From: a virus
Strand: one strand, 5' to 3'
Length of the DNA: 46,819 bases
Virus record (IMG/VR): IMGVR_UViG_3300029448_000005
Coordinates: 1 to 46,819 of that record
The translations under genes were made by a program, and so were the position numbers. Below, one piece after another: positions 27,501 to 35,900 of this stretch. Below the pieces are notes generated by a model that saw nothing but the letters and a program-made list of their open reading frames with translations, ran no database searches and had not been told where the DNA came from. Each line of letters starts with the position of its first letter. The first letter of the stretch is position 1.

Positions 27501-30500
27501 AGAAACAGTAAATGCTGTAGGTGGACAATTGTATGTTGCTAATTCTACTGCAATAACAGGCTCTGATACTTTAGCTGCTACTGCAACTACGATGAGTGTG
27601 GTTAATGTAACCGGATTTGCAGAAAACGAAGTTTTATCTGCAAAGAAGGTAACTTCCACCGGATTTGGTACGGAATATATGTTAGTTCAGAGTTCTTCAA
27701 GGGATAACCCATCAAGCGAATCAGACTTTGCTGGAAAGCTTTTTTTAATTAGAGGATACAGAAGTGGTAGTAATGGAATATCTGGATCTTTAGGTGATAT
27801 AGCAAATGCTTCACAATCATATGAGCCAGGTCAAGTTATAGTATCAACCGGAAAAGTAGGAACCGGTTACATAAGATTAAATGCAAATCCAAATGATTCG
27901 ACAACTCCGTATATGGATATTGTTGAAAGAACTGGTAGTGGAGTCTATGATGTAGATTTGAAGGCTCGTTTGGGTGATTTGAGTGGATTAAGTAGTGGGT
28001 TACTTTATGGGGAATCAAATCCTGGCTTTGGATTATTTACAGAAAATGTATTTTTAAGCGGAGCTATAACTGCTACTACGGGTTCTATAACCGGAATACT
28101 TCATGTTAGAACAGATTTATTAAATCAAGTAACAATAGGAACAAATGTTAAAAATTCTCTTGATGGTATTCACATAAATGATAATAACTTTTGGTATACC
28201 AATGGTCATTTTAGAACAGGATTCGATAGTGATAATTTTATACACCAATCGGGTTCTGCTCTTACCTTAAAATCAGAAACGTTTACGTTAAAAGGTGGAA
28301 CTACTTTAATATTAGATAGTACTACACCTAAATTAGTAATGGGAAGCAGTGCTGCTTCAATAACAGATACGGATAATACCGGTATCTATATGGATGGTAG
28401 TGGTAAGTTTAGGGTTGGTGAAGATCAGGGAAGTGGTGATAACTTTATTTACTTCAATGGAACTACCATACAGATGAAATCAACTGTATTTGATTTGGTT
28501 GCCGGTTCTACCCTCGTTATTAATAGTTCTACACCTAAGATTGCATTGGGTGCTAGTGCTACTGGACAAAGTTTGACTAGTGGAACTGGTATCTTTATGA
28601 ATGGAAGTGGACATTTTAAGGCTGGTAAAGCAGGTCACGGTAGAATTGAATGGGATGGGACTGATGTATATGTAAGTTCATCTGCATTCTTCTTAGGAAG
28701 TGATTCACAATTTTTAAGTGGTTCAAATGGTAACTTAGAAATAAGTTCTTCTAAATTTCATTTACAGCCAGATGGTGACACCATTATGCAGGGTAAAATT
28801 ACTGCTACAAGCGGTGAAATAGCTGGTTTGAGCATAGAATCAGACAAAATTTATGTTGGTACTGGTAATCATAACAACAGTGATACATCATTCTATGTAG
28901 AGAATGACGGAAAATTTAGTTTAAAAGATAAGTTATCTTGGGATGGGAGTGATTTATCAATTGAGGGTTCGATAACAATTACAGGAGGAAGTGGTTTTGC
29001 TTCACCAGCTGCTGTTAGTGGTAGTGTAAGCGATTTAAGTGGTTCGGTAGCTACTGATGTTGGTGGATTAGCGGTAGCTTCTTCATCAATGGCATCAACT
29101 GCAAGATTGACAAGCACTGGTATGGAAATACTGAATAGTGATGATAATGTAATAGCAGCGTATAGTGCTGACGCGGTTATTGGTAGAACTGATGCAGGAC
29201 AAAGTAATGTATTAATTGATTCGGACGGGAGTATTGATATTAGAAGGGGAACTGAAGTATCTGCATCCTTTGGTACAACAACTACAATAGGTCCAACTTC
29301 CGGTAATCATGTTGAAATTACTTCAACTTCTTTGGCAATAAAAACATCCTCAAATGTAACTGCTCTATCAGCATCAGCGGCTGGTTTGGATATGGCTGGA
29401 ACTATAAAGGCGAGTGGTGGAACAATTGGTGGGTTTGATATAGGAACTGATTTAGAATCACAATCCGGAACTTTAAATTTAAAAGGTAGTACCGGACAGA
29501 TTACAGGTTCAGCTGTATTATTTGATGGTGGTAAAATAGGTGGATTTACAATTGATGCTGATGAGATTAAAAGTGGAACTAATATAGGTTTAGATTCTAC
29601 TAATAAAAAATTAACAATAAACGATACCACATTTGGAAATGAAGGAATACAATTAGAATATAATGGTGGTACGCCAAGACTTTATGTTGGTGATGGTTCA
29701 AATGAATTTTTTAAATACGATGGAACTAATATAGACATTAGAACACAAAAGTTAAATGCTAGTGGTAGTAGTATAATACTAAAATCATCTGATTTTTATC
29801 TTGGTGATAGCTCAAACTTTGTAAGTGGGAGCGGTGGTAATCTCAGTATATTTAGTACCGGAGATACCACATTGAGTGGTAGTTCTATTACTTTGTCTAC
29901 TCCGAAATTTTTTATGGGAGAAGTATCTCAATTTATAAGTGGTAGTAATGGAAACATTGAAATAAGCTCTTCCAACTTTCATTTACAACCTGATGGTAAT
30001 GTAATAATGAGTGGTACGGTTACTGCTGGTGCTGGTGAGATAGGTGGATTCACACTATCCGATACAGAAATAAGTGCTAGTGGATTAGTATTAAAGGCTA
30101 GTGGACAAATGACTGCTTCTGCAGTATCGATGTCTGGAATGATAAATGCTAGTTCAGGACAGATTGGTAACTTTGCTATAGACAGTAATAATTTAGTGGG
30201 TGGAGGGACCTTTCAATTAAATCCAACTAACAATAGTGGTGAGGTTAGAATGGGTAGTAGTTTTGGACCAAACTCAGCTGATAGTACGACTACCGGTATT
30301 TACCTAAGTGGTACTGGTGAGTTTGGTTTCATTCAAGACACAAATAATAGGGTTTTTTCGGATGGAAATGGTCTTGATATACGTTCAACCGAATTTGTTT
30401 TGAATGCAGGAACATTAGAATTAGAAAATAAAACAACAACAACAGGAAAACTTCGTTTGGGTGGAACATTACCAACAGCATACGATAGTGGGGTTGGTTT

Positions 30501-31698
30501 TTATGCTGATGGTACTGGTAAATTTCTTGTTGGTAACTCAACTGGTTCAAGGATTCAATATGATGGTAATAATACACTTATATTGAGTTCATCTAAATTT
30601 GTTATTGGTGATATAGGTAGTAACTTTGTTAGTGGTAGTGATGGTAATTTAGAGATAAGTTCATCTAAATTTCATTTAGACAGTAAGAATGAAATTTTTA
30701 GCGTAGGACAACCATCTGGTAGTAGAATACAATTTGATGGAACTGAGTTAATTATGAGTTCATCTAAATTTTTATTGGGTGGTGGGGAACAATTTGTAAG
30801 TGGTTCAAATGGTAACATAGAAATCAGCTCATCAAATTTTCACTTACAGCCAGACGGTGATGTTGTTATGTCAGGTACTGTTACTGCAAATGCTGGTGCT
30901 ATAGGTGGGTTTACAATAAATTCTGGCGCTATAGAATCATCTAACATCAAAATTTCTTCTACGCACGCTTCAATGTCACTAGGAGGAAACGTAAAGATAG
31001 TTGGAGGAACAGACAGTTTTATTGCTGGTGGATCTTCACATTTAGATGATCCTTTTGGTGCTGCTTTTGACAATGATAATACTGGCTTTGTTCTTGGTAT
31101 AGATGATGATGTTGTAAAATTTGAAATATCTGATGATTCTGGTGATAATAAAATAGTTTTTGATTCATCGGCTAGTGATGTATTAGTATTAAAGGCTGAA
31201 AGTTTTTCATTTGGTTCAACAAACTTTAAGCTTACAGACTCGTCACTTAAATTAGGTACAATAGATAATGTGACAGATACAGCATCTACTGAAACAGGAT
31301 TCTTTGTAGACAGCAGTGGTAATGTATTAATAAAAACAGGCACTAGTTCCGAGACGGGCTATATGCAATTTAACAGTAATAATTTAAAAATAAAGACAAG
31401 TAATTTTGAAGTAGATGGTGGAGATGTAACAATAACAGGTGCTGTTACAGCAACCAGTGGTAATATTGCAACGTTTTCTATAACATCGGGTAGTATTGAT
31501 TCAAATTCTAATAATGCAAAGCGTGGAATAAAAGTAGAGCCAGGCGCATCAATTAGAGGTTACGGAAATGAGGTACATAAAACAACTACAGTGGCAGGAA
31601 AATTTAGTTTTTCTGTGGGCTCAGTATCGCCATCAGCAACAGCTAACGTTCCGTTTAATAGCAACTACTCAGCACCGCCTGGTTTGAGTGGTGATTAA
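21544..31698 (+). CDS. Giant repetitive fibre-like virion protein
   Basis: The product has about 3384 residues. The ATG at 21544 has TAGGA at the right spacing; an ATG at 21517 has none. Residues 1-145 form a globular start. Residues about 218-266 are a lysine/arginine-rich disordered linker. D-I-D-T-T-I-Y at 295-301 opens a segment echoing the DNRLRE-like protein at 5036. From about residue 670 to 3300 the chain is built of glycine/serine/threonine-rich modules. Twelve carry F-[I/V/L]-S-G-S-x-G-N or a close variant; most of these continue into E-I-S-S-S-x-F-H-L, and many then lead into G-G-F-x-I. Such repeats suit a long trimeric beta fibre. No clear C-terminal chaperone or catalytic motif is seen. 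It is likely a tail or side fibre. Confidence 0.75.
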   Translation: MATVKRFNKLLGLENIDVLIDERDTSRHIIITDMPQSLPQGKSSFLIEVSPYMKEGVELQVDFMDSEGNSIYLEPVQNYLEGSSRTMSVEIYDTTAAGVATMILVGELDRIPTTPGNFSETEEVPVDFQGVYNVRLTREVIINTAELNTQPIKFYSSPRLIANEQRFGTMEREVVEGEVASAAFTVIGRPVTQQSYEVFTTEENESNAQGSGVTETNDNKSIKPPDGDVKGDKAEKEKLKQHTKKRSVRTDSRFKRSRRIRRRRSPVEYPYSFSISDEEHEFTTNEIGGEIRFSDIDTTIYNSEDLTNNGLETPTFNVVSDTLDENFPTHYTASIADLNNSLTAYTNTPFTKQDREGNYRILELKATGQTFYEKQPSASFSLTNIVSYADITLSHLRTFSGELFKAKVYVRSEGSFDDYKLLAEVPIESPELMINSNSVGIGERTGYFISEEDKNTYWDLFGSTNGLTAASSTSTASFDNNTLLDSIMVSGSTSTFSDQIRFQLKEDYKFVLTKDIDYTLSFNTVGQKDTDGRALMLVYISGSCMNQANSLYNDEFTEINIEESSAYGKRMGVLEVETSDDDRKDFNLVSHNFNTDSTGEATIQFRVISGQWNLSDISVIPATDTGFSPSFVKFQQQLPPELTHKRPETLEFLTEFYDMNNNLADEIAVTTGSIFTGANMVITGDDNTMSGDLFIGGDTTGSGMHFGGVDSNLPETGTDGATGSGFMRSVGYLGFASASDASLDGKPGFMIYSGSVLPDSGENYAGVGLELVGASGSLKFRTNPSLFDVQADAFFVGKTTTQFISGSGEKIEISSSNFHLDDAGNVDMTGTITANAGEVGGFTIKDSSLRAGTGNSSVTMSGADQLMKFGSGSTFTASEIDGILFGKDTDGKYKFGVGKGGSYVFFDGDAVQIASEDINVTASVFSIDVDEFKLSATNLFVSSSEGGFVSLGNPRPSGIGGTNNGIFMQGRNPDDTKPKFLAGNAAGGHISFDGDNVFMSSSAFFLGSPSQFVSGSLGNVEISSSNFHLDNAGNVIMSGKITANEGAIGGFNITDDALSSTNFFISGSPTAGGDDTPEHMFISASNFNVKASGDVTASALSLTGGDVGGLSVESGVISVGSILKLKDSGQITGSKVLFSGGTIGGFTVNGGAGQSSLIGKTSDPAERFRLDLLSGELQVEGNDGFGITLGGDASSGYEATTDTSIPIVLATTEDASRTVVRFGDSGQFFKFDSGATPKLTISSSDYFLGTSTTFISGSNGNIKVSGSNLELETPKFFLGRKGNQFVSGSNGNVEISSSDFHLTAQGDVTASAILLGDKDGSNFLQFAGDTLTVRGDLAVDSLFLPSTIDGATSTAVNASSSLDSNGFAKFVSASIGGFIVNSSQINSVNNNIVLQSNGAATISGSSVNLQAPIFYLGNQTNFISGSNGNIEIFNSGATTISGSSVNVQTPKFYLGETDNFISGSNGNIEIFNTGTTTISGSAVNIQTPKFYLGETGQFISGSNGNIEISSSNFHLDSAGNVVMSGKVTADTGEIGGFTIGDDLDSTAGTLKLKGASGQITASAAQITGKITAQTGTIGGFNIGTDLDSSAGTLKLKGATGQITASAAQITGKITATSGQIADFTIDGTKLKQGTAFHLDGASSAEYFISSSDFQVTPAGQLTGSSALFDGTIDVTGTGTIAGWTIASGRFNDSGDNLRLDGDESQISVKNHTFGQAGIQLQYNSGTTRMYVGDGANKHLKFDGSDVDIKSAKFELDATNLELSSTHASMSLGEGKIRLVGASTSTITVGAANAIKLSDDGSDRFLVVGSKTSFTHFDQSTAGLILGTDNGTTKFELAADANNYISFDGSAFDIKTEVFTLDTTNLDINSSTKRIEVSDGSNVRVRIGEVDSTSANHFGITIYDGTGTAASDEIVHLSDAKNQIASWSLSPNQISSNNLILDSDGTIQTADFASNVKGWRITSANNGEAEFENVRIRGTLSTAVFEKETVNAVGGQLYVANSTAITGSDTLAATATTMSVVNVTGFAENEVLSAKKVTSTGFGTEYMLVQSSSRDNPSSESDFAGKLFLIRGYRSGSNGISGSLGDIANASQSYEPGQVIVSTGKVGTGYIRLNANPNDSTTPYMDIVERTGSGVYDVDLKARLGDLSGLSSGLLYGESNPGFGLFTENVFLSGAITATTGSITGILHVRTDLLNQVTIGTNVKNSLDGIHINDNNFWYTNGHFRTGFDSDNFIHQSGSALTLKSETFTLKGGTTLILDSTTPKLVMGSSAASITDTDNTGIYMDGSGKFRVGEDQGSGDNFIYFNGTTIQMKSTVFDLVAGSTLVINSSTPKIALGASATGQSLTSGTGIFMNGSGHFKAGKAGHGRIEWDGTDVYVSSSAFFLGSDSQFLSGSNGNLEISSSKFHLQPDGDTIMQGKITATSGEIAGLSIESDKIYVGTGNHNNSDTSFYVENDGKFSLKDKLSWDGSDLSIEGSITITGGSGFASPAAVSGSVSDLSGSVATDVGGLAVASSSMASTARLTSTGMEILNSDDNVIAAYSADAVIGRTDAGQSNVLIDSDGSIDIRRGTEVSASFGTTTTIGPTSGNHVEITSTSLAIKTSSNVTALSASAAGLDMAGTIKASGGTIGGFDIGTDLESQSGTLNLKGSTGQITGSAVLFDGGKIGGFTIDADEIKSGTNIGLDSTNKKLTINDTTFGNEGIQLEYNGGTPRLYVGDGSNEFFKYDGTNIDIRTQKLNASGSSIILKSSDFYLGDSSNFVSGSGGNLSIFSTGDTTLSGSSITLSTPKFFMGEVSQFISGSNGNIEISSSNFHLQPDGNVIMSGTVTAGAGEIGGFTLSDTEISASGLVLKASGQMTASAVSMSGMINASSGQIGNFAIDSNNLVGGGTFQLNPTNNSGEVRMGSSFGPNSADSTTTGIYLSGTGEFGFIQDTNNRVFSDGNGLDIRSTEFVLNAGTLELENKTTTTGKLRLGGTLPTAYDSGVGFYADGTGKFLVGNSTGSRIQYDGNNTLILSSSKFVIGDIGSNFVSGSDGNLEISSSKFHLDSKNEIFSVGQPSGSRIQFDGTELIMSSSKFLLGGGEQFVSGSNGNIEISSSNFHLQPDGDVVMSGTVTANAGAIGGFTINSGAIESSNIKISSTHASMSLGGNVKIVGGTDSFIAGGSSHLDDPFGAAFDNDNTGFVLGIDDDVVKFEISDDSGDNKIVFDSSASDVLVLKAESFSFGSTNFKLTDSSLKLGTIDNVTDTASTETGFFVDSSGNVLIKTGTSSETGYMQFNSNNLKIKTSNFEVDGGDVTITGAVTATSGNIATFSITSGSIDSNSNNAKRGIKVEPGASIRGYGNEVHKTTTVAGKFSFSVGSVSPSATANVPFNSNYSAPPGLSGD
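26143..26400 (+). repeat. 129-base tandem duplication within the giant fibre gene
   Basis: Two adjacent 129-base units (26143-26271 and 26272-26400) encode 43-residue modules that start I-G-G-F and share D-L-D-S-x-A-G-T-L-K-L-K-G-A and S-A-A-Q-I-T-G-K-I-T-A. The protein copies are nearly identical while many third codon positions differ, so the duplication is not brand new. A related module occurs near 29430-29520. Confidence 0.85.
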
Positions 31699-31714
31699 TA
31701 ATAAGGAGTAAATA

Positions 31715-32881
31715 ATGGCAGATTATCCATTTAGAGTAAATATGATGCCCAAAAATGGAGAAGGCACAGTAGCTTTTTTCACATCATCTTTAGCAGATGA
31801 TAACGAGGGTGATCAAGTACTAACTGCGGCTGATATGGTAGAAAAAATTAATTTAATGCCCAGCGCGTCATATGAGGATGGGACACTAACTCCATCATCC
31901 GTAGAAGCGGCACATAATTTTGGGGGTGCTAGAAATATACACTTATCGTGTTCGGTTTCATCTCCACTAACAGGTAGTATAATATTTCAAGATAAAGAGA
32001 CTGCTACAAATGGTGGATTAGATTTTTACACATTTTGGGGAACAAAGGTTTGTTCTGTTTTAGGTTTACCTGAGGGAATACCAATATACACAGAAAACTT
32101 TAAACTATCAGATGACTCTAATAATCCTGACAATTATCTGTCGGGTGATGTTATTGCGAATGGTGTATCGATAAAAGATACCTTTAAATTATCTCCACAA
32201 GCTAGATTGAAAAGTAATTTAATATGGGATAAAGAAAATGGAGAAGGTTTAGCACAATGGGTTAGTGGTAGTATAACCCAAGCAAGTATTGGCTATGATG
32301 ACCAAAACGATAGGTATAAGCTAAATATAGCTACAGCATCAATCTCTAGATTAGAGGTCGATTCGGGTGTAAATGGTACATCAGATGTTTTTTTTCGTGG
32401 AATAACAGGTACCGCCAATAAGGAATATTGGATTCCACAGATGTTTATGTCTGGTTTTAATTATGGTTCAGGTGGAGGAACTCAGGTGGTGGTGCCGTTC
32501 ACATCGGTTCAAGAACAAACCTCTACAACAAATACTATGGAATATAGTAACATTATAATGCCCTTTGATGCTATGGTGAAGAGTGTATCTGTACGCGCTT
32601 CGAGTGCAGGTAGCGCCGCCTTTATTAATATGTTTAAATTAACAGATGGTACGGAAGGGGTAACTCTTGGAGGCGGTGGTCCTACTGAAGGTGATGCTAT
32701 GGCTTCTGTTAACATAACTGCTGATGATACTGTATATTCTGCAGGTTTTTCTTCAGTTACAACTGATGGTCTATATGTTTCTAAGGGAGAAGCAGTATTG
32801 TTTACTTTTGATCCAGCTTCCGACACAAACGATACTAGAATAACAGTTTTATTTATGGTAAACCCATCCTCACTTGGATAG
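31715..32881 (+). CDS. Virion structural protein downstream of the giant fibre
   Basis: The 388-residue product has an N-terminus beginning M-A-D-Y-P-F-R-V-N-M-M-P-K and a middle of mixed strands. The C-terminal about 140 residues are a beta-rich, small-residue domain with alternating hydrophobics (MPFDAMVKSVSVRASSAGS, GEAVLFTFDPAS), resembling jelly-roll-type receptor-binding or collar heads. No enzyme motif. AAGGAG precedes the ATG, 16 bases after the giant gene stop. It may cap or attach the long fibre. This is an inference from order and composition, not from a recognised family. Confidence 0.65.
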   Translation: MADYPFRVNMMPKNGEGTVAFFTSSLADDNEGDQVLTAADMVEKINLMPSASYEDGTLTPSSVEAAHNFGGARNIHLSCSVSSPLTGSIIFQDKETATNGGLDFYTFWGTKVCSVLGLPEGIPIYTENFKLSDDSNNPDNYLSGDVIANGVSIKDTFKLSPQARLKSNLIWDKENGEGLAQWVSGSITQASIGYDDQNDRYKLNIATASISRLEVDSGVNGTSDVFFRGITGTANKEYWIPQMFMSGFNYGSGGGTQVVVPFTSVQEQTSTTNTMEYSNIIMPFDAMVKSVSVRASSAGSAAFINMFKLTDGTEGVTLGGGGPTEGDAMASVNITADDTVYSAGFSSVTTDGLYVSKGEAVLFTFDPASDTNDTRITVLFMVNPSSLG

Positions 32882-32900
32882 ACTGATAATTAACAAATCT

Positions 32901-32915
32901 TATATTTATATATGA
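32901..32915 (+). promoter_or_regulatory. Candidate late promoter, copy 4
   Basis: TATATTTATATATGA is identical to the 15-mer at 41538-41552. It lies 18 bases before the start of the kinase-NMNAT-ligase gene, in a 52-base gap that has no other feature than the ATAGGAAATT leader. Confidence 0.4.
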
Positions 32916-32933
32916 ATAATAACATAGGAAATT

Positions 32934-35900
32934 ATGGATAAACTAACAGAATTTTTAACAAAACCCTTTCTAAATGAGGGAGCTAGAGATCCAGGTATAT
33001 TTAAAGCTATCTTTTTAGCTGGTGGGCCAGGAAGTGGTAAATCCTTTGTTGCACAAAAGCTATTTGGCATACCAGAAAAGATAAATGTATCCAAGACCGG
33101 TTTAAAGATGGTAAATTCCGACAATGAATTAGAGGTATTACTCAAAAAGTATTTCGGTACAACCGACATTGATTTAATGCCTGATGAGCTATTTGCTGAT
33201 TTAACAGGTGTGGATAAGTCAGGTAAGCCTGTAGATTATGATACAAGTGGCTTAAGAGATTTTGCTAAATCACTAACCAAACAAAGGTTAAAACTTTATA
33301 CGGATGGTAAGTTGGGTGTTATCATAGATGGTACTGGTCACAAATATGCTAAGATAAAAGATAAAAGAAAAAAATTAATGGATATGGGTTACGATACCTA
33401 TATGGTATTTGTAAATACAAGCTTAGATGTTGCTTTAGATAGAAATGAAAAAAGAGCTAGGGTGGTGCCAGAAAAGATTGTTCGTAAGAGTTGGCAGGAT
33501 GTTCAAAATAATATGGGTGCCTTTCAAGGTTTATTCGGTGGTTCAAATTTTCAGATTATATCAAATAACGAACACCTATCCGAAAAACAAATACACAAAA
33601 GATTTAAGATGTTGGTTAGCAAAGGAATAGATAAATTTTTAAAAAAACCAATTAAAAATAAAATTGCTAAGGCTTGGTTGAGAAGAGAAAAGAAACATCA
33701 AAAGGTATTTAAAGATCCAGGCCAATCTCGTTTCTTTGAGAGTATAAATGTTCCTGTTGATATAGGTGATACAGTTCTTATGGGTAGATTTAAAAACAAA
33801 AAGGTAGTTGTTAAGTCTATTGATTATAATGAAAAGGGTGACTTACTTATCAATGGTAGGACTGCTCTTAAATTTAGGGTTATGAAAAAAGATGAAGCAG
33901 CTAGAGTTCCTCGTAAGAAAGGACAACATCGTGGTTCAAAGTCTCATTCAGATTTATACACAGATGAGAATCCAAAAGGAACAATAAAAGGGTTAAAGTT
34001 TGCTACAGTAAAGGATGCTAAGGCATCGGTGAGTAAGATAAAAGGAAGTGGTAAAAAACACGCACATAAGATACAAGCCGCTGTAGCTATGGAACAGAGA
34101 GCTAGGGAAATGGGTAAAAGTTCAGAGGCTGCTGTCTATAGAGCTTACATCAATAAGATGAAAAAGAAAACCAAAGCTAAGAACGAAGAGTTTGGTGCGC
34201 CAGCAGGAACATTACCATCACCAAGTCGTAAGATGGTAAAGAAGATGAAGAAGAAAGGCAATACCTCAGTTCCTTATGGTAGTGGTTATAAGAAAGTAAA
34301 TGAACAAAAAGAAATCAAAAAAACAATTGGTGTATTCGGTGGTAGATTTCAACCATTTCATAGTGGACATCTAGCAACATATAAATGGTTAACTTCTCAA
34401 GTTGATGAGGCCTATATAACTACATCTAATATTAAACAACCACCACGACACCCTATGAACTTTAAAGAAAAAGTTAGACATATGGTTAAGATGGGTATTC
34501 CGGCAAATCGTATTATTATGGAAAAATCTCCTTATGTAGCAAAAAATTTATTAAAGAAGTTTAACAAAGATACAACGGCTGTTGTTTATGCTTTCGGTCA
34601 AAAAGATGCTGGTAGATTAAAAGCTGGTAAGGGTAAATATTTCCAAGACTATAAAAAAAGTAAAGGTGATATCAAAGGATATGAGGAGAACGGATATTTT
34701 ATAACAGCGCCCCAATTTGGTTCGGTTAGTGGTACACAGATGAGAAAACTTTTAGGTGACCCGAAACTTGATGATAGTGAAAGAGTAAAAGCATTTAAAA
34801 AAGTCTTTGGATATTACGATAAAGGTGTGTATAGTATGATGACAAATAAATTTAAAAAATTATTTGAAACATATACTCTATCTAAAGAGTTAATAGAAAA
34901 TTTTCTGTTAGAATCATCAGCCACTCCAGCTGGTAATTTGGATGACGGTCCTTCTACATACTATTCGGATTATAAAGTATATAAAAAAACTTCAAAAGAA
35001 TGGTTAGATTCTATTTATAAAAATGCTGGTTGGGAAATTGTAAATTATATTTTAGATGACAGAGCACAGAATGGAATAGAAAAAAATTATCATTCAGTTC
35101 CACTAACTTATTTAGACCACGGTCAAGCAAATGGTTCTACCAGGGCAGTTTCCAAATACAAAACTTGGATAGAAAATGTTGTAAAACCACTTGGTTGGAA
35201 AGTTGTAAATTGGATGGGTACTGATGCTGCTATTGATAATATCATAGGTTCATTATTTGCGGCTGGTGCAGATGGGGATTCATATGATGTTACATCCTTA
35301 TATGAAAAAATAAATTTAGATAAGGAAGTTGATTTATTATTAGAAGGTGGCGCTTATGGTCATTTAAACCACCCATTTGATAATAAAAATCTTACATTTT
35401 CAGATTTTAAAACACTAATTATTAATACATTACAAGGTAAACTTGATAATGAAGGAACGGTTACAGAAAAAACAGATGGACAGAATATAATGGTAAGTTG
35501 GAAGAATGGTAAACTTTTAGCTGCTCGTAACAAAGGACATATTAAAAATCACGGTGCTAATGCTTTGAATATAGATGGTGTAAAAAGTATGTTTGCCGGT
35601 AGAGGTGATATAGAAAAAGCTTTTGTTTATGCTATGAGAGATTTACAGAATGCTGTTGGTAAACTTAGTGATGCACAAAAAACAAAAATATTTGATGAAG
35701 GAAAGAAATTTATGTCTTTAGAGGTTATTTATCCTAAGACAGCCAATGTAATACCTTATGATAAAGCACTATTACAATTTCACGGAACAATAGAGTATGA
35801 TTCTGCTGGCTCTCCAATAGGAGAGGATAGGGGAAGTGCTAGAATGTTAGCTGGTATGATAAAACAGATAAATCAAGATGTTCAAAAAGCATTTAAAATT

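Noticed and set aside
30840-31343. 167-residue open frame on the minus strand
   Set aside because: It is the shadow of the repetitive fibre gene, low complexity, with no ribosome-binding site and no family-like pattern.
21544-31698. Diversity-generating retroelement target
   Set aside because: No reverse transcriptase, template repeat or A-to-N variable copy is visible in the window; repeats are spread over the whole chain.
31500-31698. Self-cleaving intramolecular chaperone at the fibre C-terminus
   Set aside because: The last residues lack a catalytic Ser/Lys pattern and end in a short proline/glycine tail.
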